DNA of 64,000 nucleotides from Myroides odoratimimus (GTDB lineage: Bacteria; Bacteroidota; Bacteroidia; Flavobacteriales; Flavobacteriaceae), in the NCBI RefSeq assembly GCF_030326305.1, contig NZ_JACAKB010000003.1, positions 124,163-188,162 of the forward strand. The letters run 5' to 3'. Positions 63,447 through 64,000 of this stretch are shown here, in pieces. Numbering within the stretch: position 1 is the first letter of the stretch; each line of letters starts with the position of its first letter. Under the pieces are notes generated by a model that searched no databases, had not been told where the DNA came from, and saw nothing but the letters and a program-made list of their open reading frames with translations. A program made the position numbers and the translations under genes.

Positions 63447-64000
63447 TTATCCTTGCATAGGAGAGTATCCTACCGCCTTACCGATTAATGTAGCAGAAGT
63501 ACAGTCAGCGATCTCTACCATCACGAAGTCTCCTACGTTATAGTGTTCCTTAGGGAATACTACTGTAGTGTTCTGAGAGTTACGCCCAGACCACTCGTCT
63601 TCATTACGCTTAGACGTTTTCTCGATAAGTACTTCTACCGTTTGACCTACGAAGCGTTTTGTACGCTCAAGGCTGATTTTATTTTGTACAGCGATGATCT
63701 CTGTAAGACGACGTTTTTTAACCTCTTCTGGTACATCATCCTCTAACTTACGAGCAGCTAATGTACCTGGTCTCTCAGAGTAGGCGAACATAAATCCGAA
63801 GTCATATCTCACGTGTTCCATTAGTGATAATGTATCCTGGTGATCCTCTTCAGTCTCTGTAGGGAATCCTGTGATCATATCTTGTGATAACGAGATATCA
63901 GGTATCAGTGCATAGATCTTATCTACTAGCTCGATGTATTCTTCTCTAGTGTGCTGACGGTTCATCTCCTGTAAGATACGTGTACTTCCAGACTGTACTG
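63447..64000 (-). CDS. miaB: tRNA-2-methylthio-N6-dimethylallyladenosine synthase MiaB (partial; start lies beyond the window)
   Basis: Radical-SAM methylthiotransferase that modifies A37 of tRNA. Only the C-terminal part is in the window. Residues read from the right edge include SGSTRILQEMNRQHTREEY, ISLSQDMITGFPTETEEDHQDTL, FMFAYSERPGTLAARKL and the TRAM domain ending FVMVEIADCTSATLIGKAVGY. The frame is open to the edge at 64000, so the ATG at 63965 is internal. The 4Fe-4S-binding part lies outside. It is the most upstream gene of the visible leftward run. Confidence 0.93.
   Translation of the reverse strand, partial: VQSGSTRILQEMNRQHTREEYIELVDKIYALIPDISLSQDMITGFPTETEEDHQDTLSLMEHVRYDFGFMFAYSERPGTLAARKLEDDVPEEVKKRRLTEIIAVQNKISLERTKRFVGQTVEVLIEKTSKRNEDEWSGRNSQNTTVVFPKEHYNVGDFVMVEIADCTSATLIGKAVGYSPMQG

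Noticed and set aside
63447-63965. Complete 172-codon gene at the right edge
   Set aside because: The frame is open to the window end and the upstream codons read SGSTRILQE, as in MiaB, so the ATG at 63965 is internal and the gene is truncated by the window.

Overview
The window is a low-GC chromosomal segment from a member of the Flavobacteriaceae (Bacteroidota). The best guess for the genus is Myroides, but this is an inference from gene content and not a placement. Evidence for the phylum and family: promoters of the Bacteroidota type, with the -7 element TAnnTTTG upstream of many genes; a short 287-residue primary sigma factor; a SusC/SusD pair; lineage-typical families (DUF4271, DUF4296, flavobacterial LptE, GatB/YqeY after ftsZ); and a full division and cell wall (dcw) cluster in the flavobacterial order mraZ to ftsZ. 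No insertion sequence, prophage, integrase or CRISPR array was seen. Almost all genes look intact and vertically inherited.

Layout. 1-4.5 kb: tRNA-Gly, dipeptidase E, and four tandem paralogous secreted proteins of unknown function. 4.5-13 kb: tatA and a PAP2 phosphatase, an O-methyltransferase, a serine hydrolase with a PolB-like exonuclease, two tiny terminator-bounded transcription units, an OsmC-like protein, a double ABC ATPase, a saccharopine dehydrogenase-like enzyme and a DUF423 protein. 13-21.3 kb: pckA, hemD-DUF4271, a dolichol-phosphate-mannose-synthase-like glycosyltransferase with dihydroorotase and a DUF4296 lipoprotein, an epimerase, and tyrS. 21.4-27.5 kb: an 11-bp repeat module, a 35-codon leader ORF ending in Met/Cys codons, the SusC/SusD pair, and a LuxR-type regulator. 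27.5-29 kb: engB and an alpha/beta hydrolase.

29.2-45.5 kb is the dcw cluster (mraZ, rsmH, ftsL, ftsI, murE, mraY, murD, ftsW, murG, murC, ftsQ, ftsA, ftsZ), preceded by three 10-bp-spaced MraZ-box-like repeats and followed by a YqeY protein and tRNA-Arg. 45.6-54.4 kb: a second copy of the 11-bp repeat module, a CBS protein, a GAF-domain protein, rpsO-pnp with a UUCG hairpin in the pnp leader, a trimethylamine monooxygenase behind a hairpin-rich leader, rpoD, a small cysteine-motif protein and an AraC regulator. 54.5-64 kb: lysS, a YqaE peptide, lipB, rpe, groEL-groES, and the leftward run miaB (cut by the window end), a sigma-54 activator, lptE, a one-TPR protein and secG.

The strongest candidates for undescribed biology are three. 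First, the Met/Cys leader peptide with mutually exclusive RNA pairings upstream of the SusC/SusD pair, which looks like a sulfur-amino-acid attenuator on a nutrient importer. Second, the 11-bp repeat module found at two loci with the same 13 + 17 + 44 nt architecture. Third, the five-hairpin leader before the trimethylamine monooxygenase gene.
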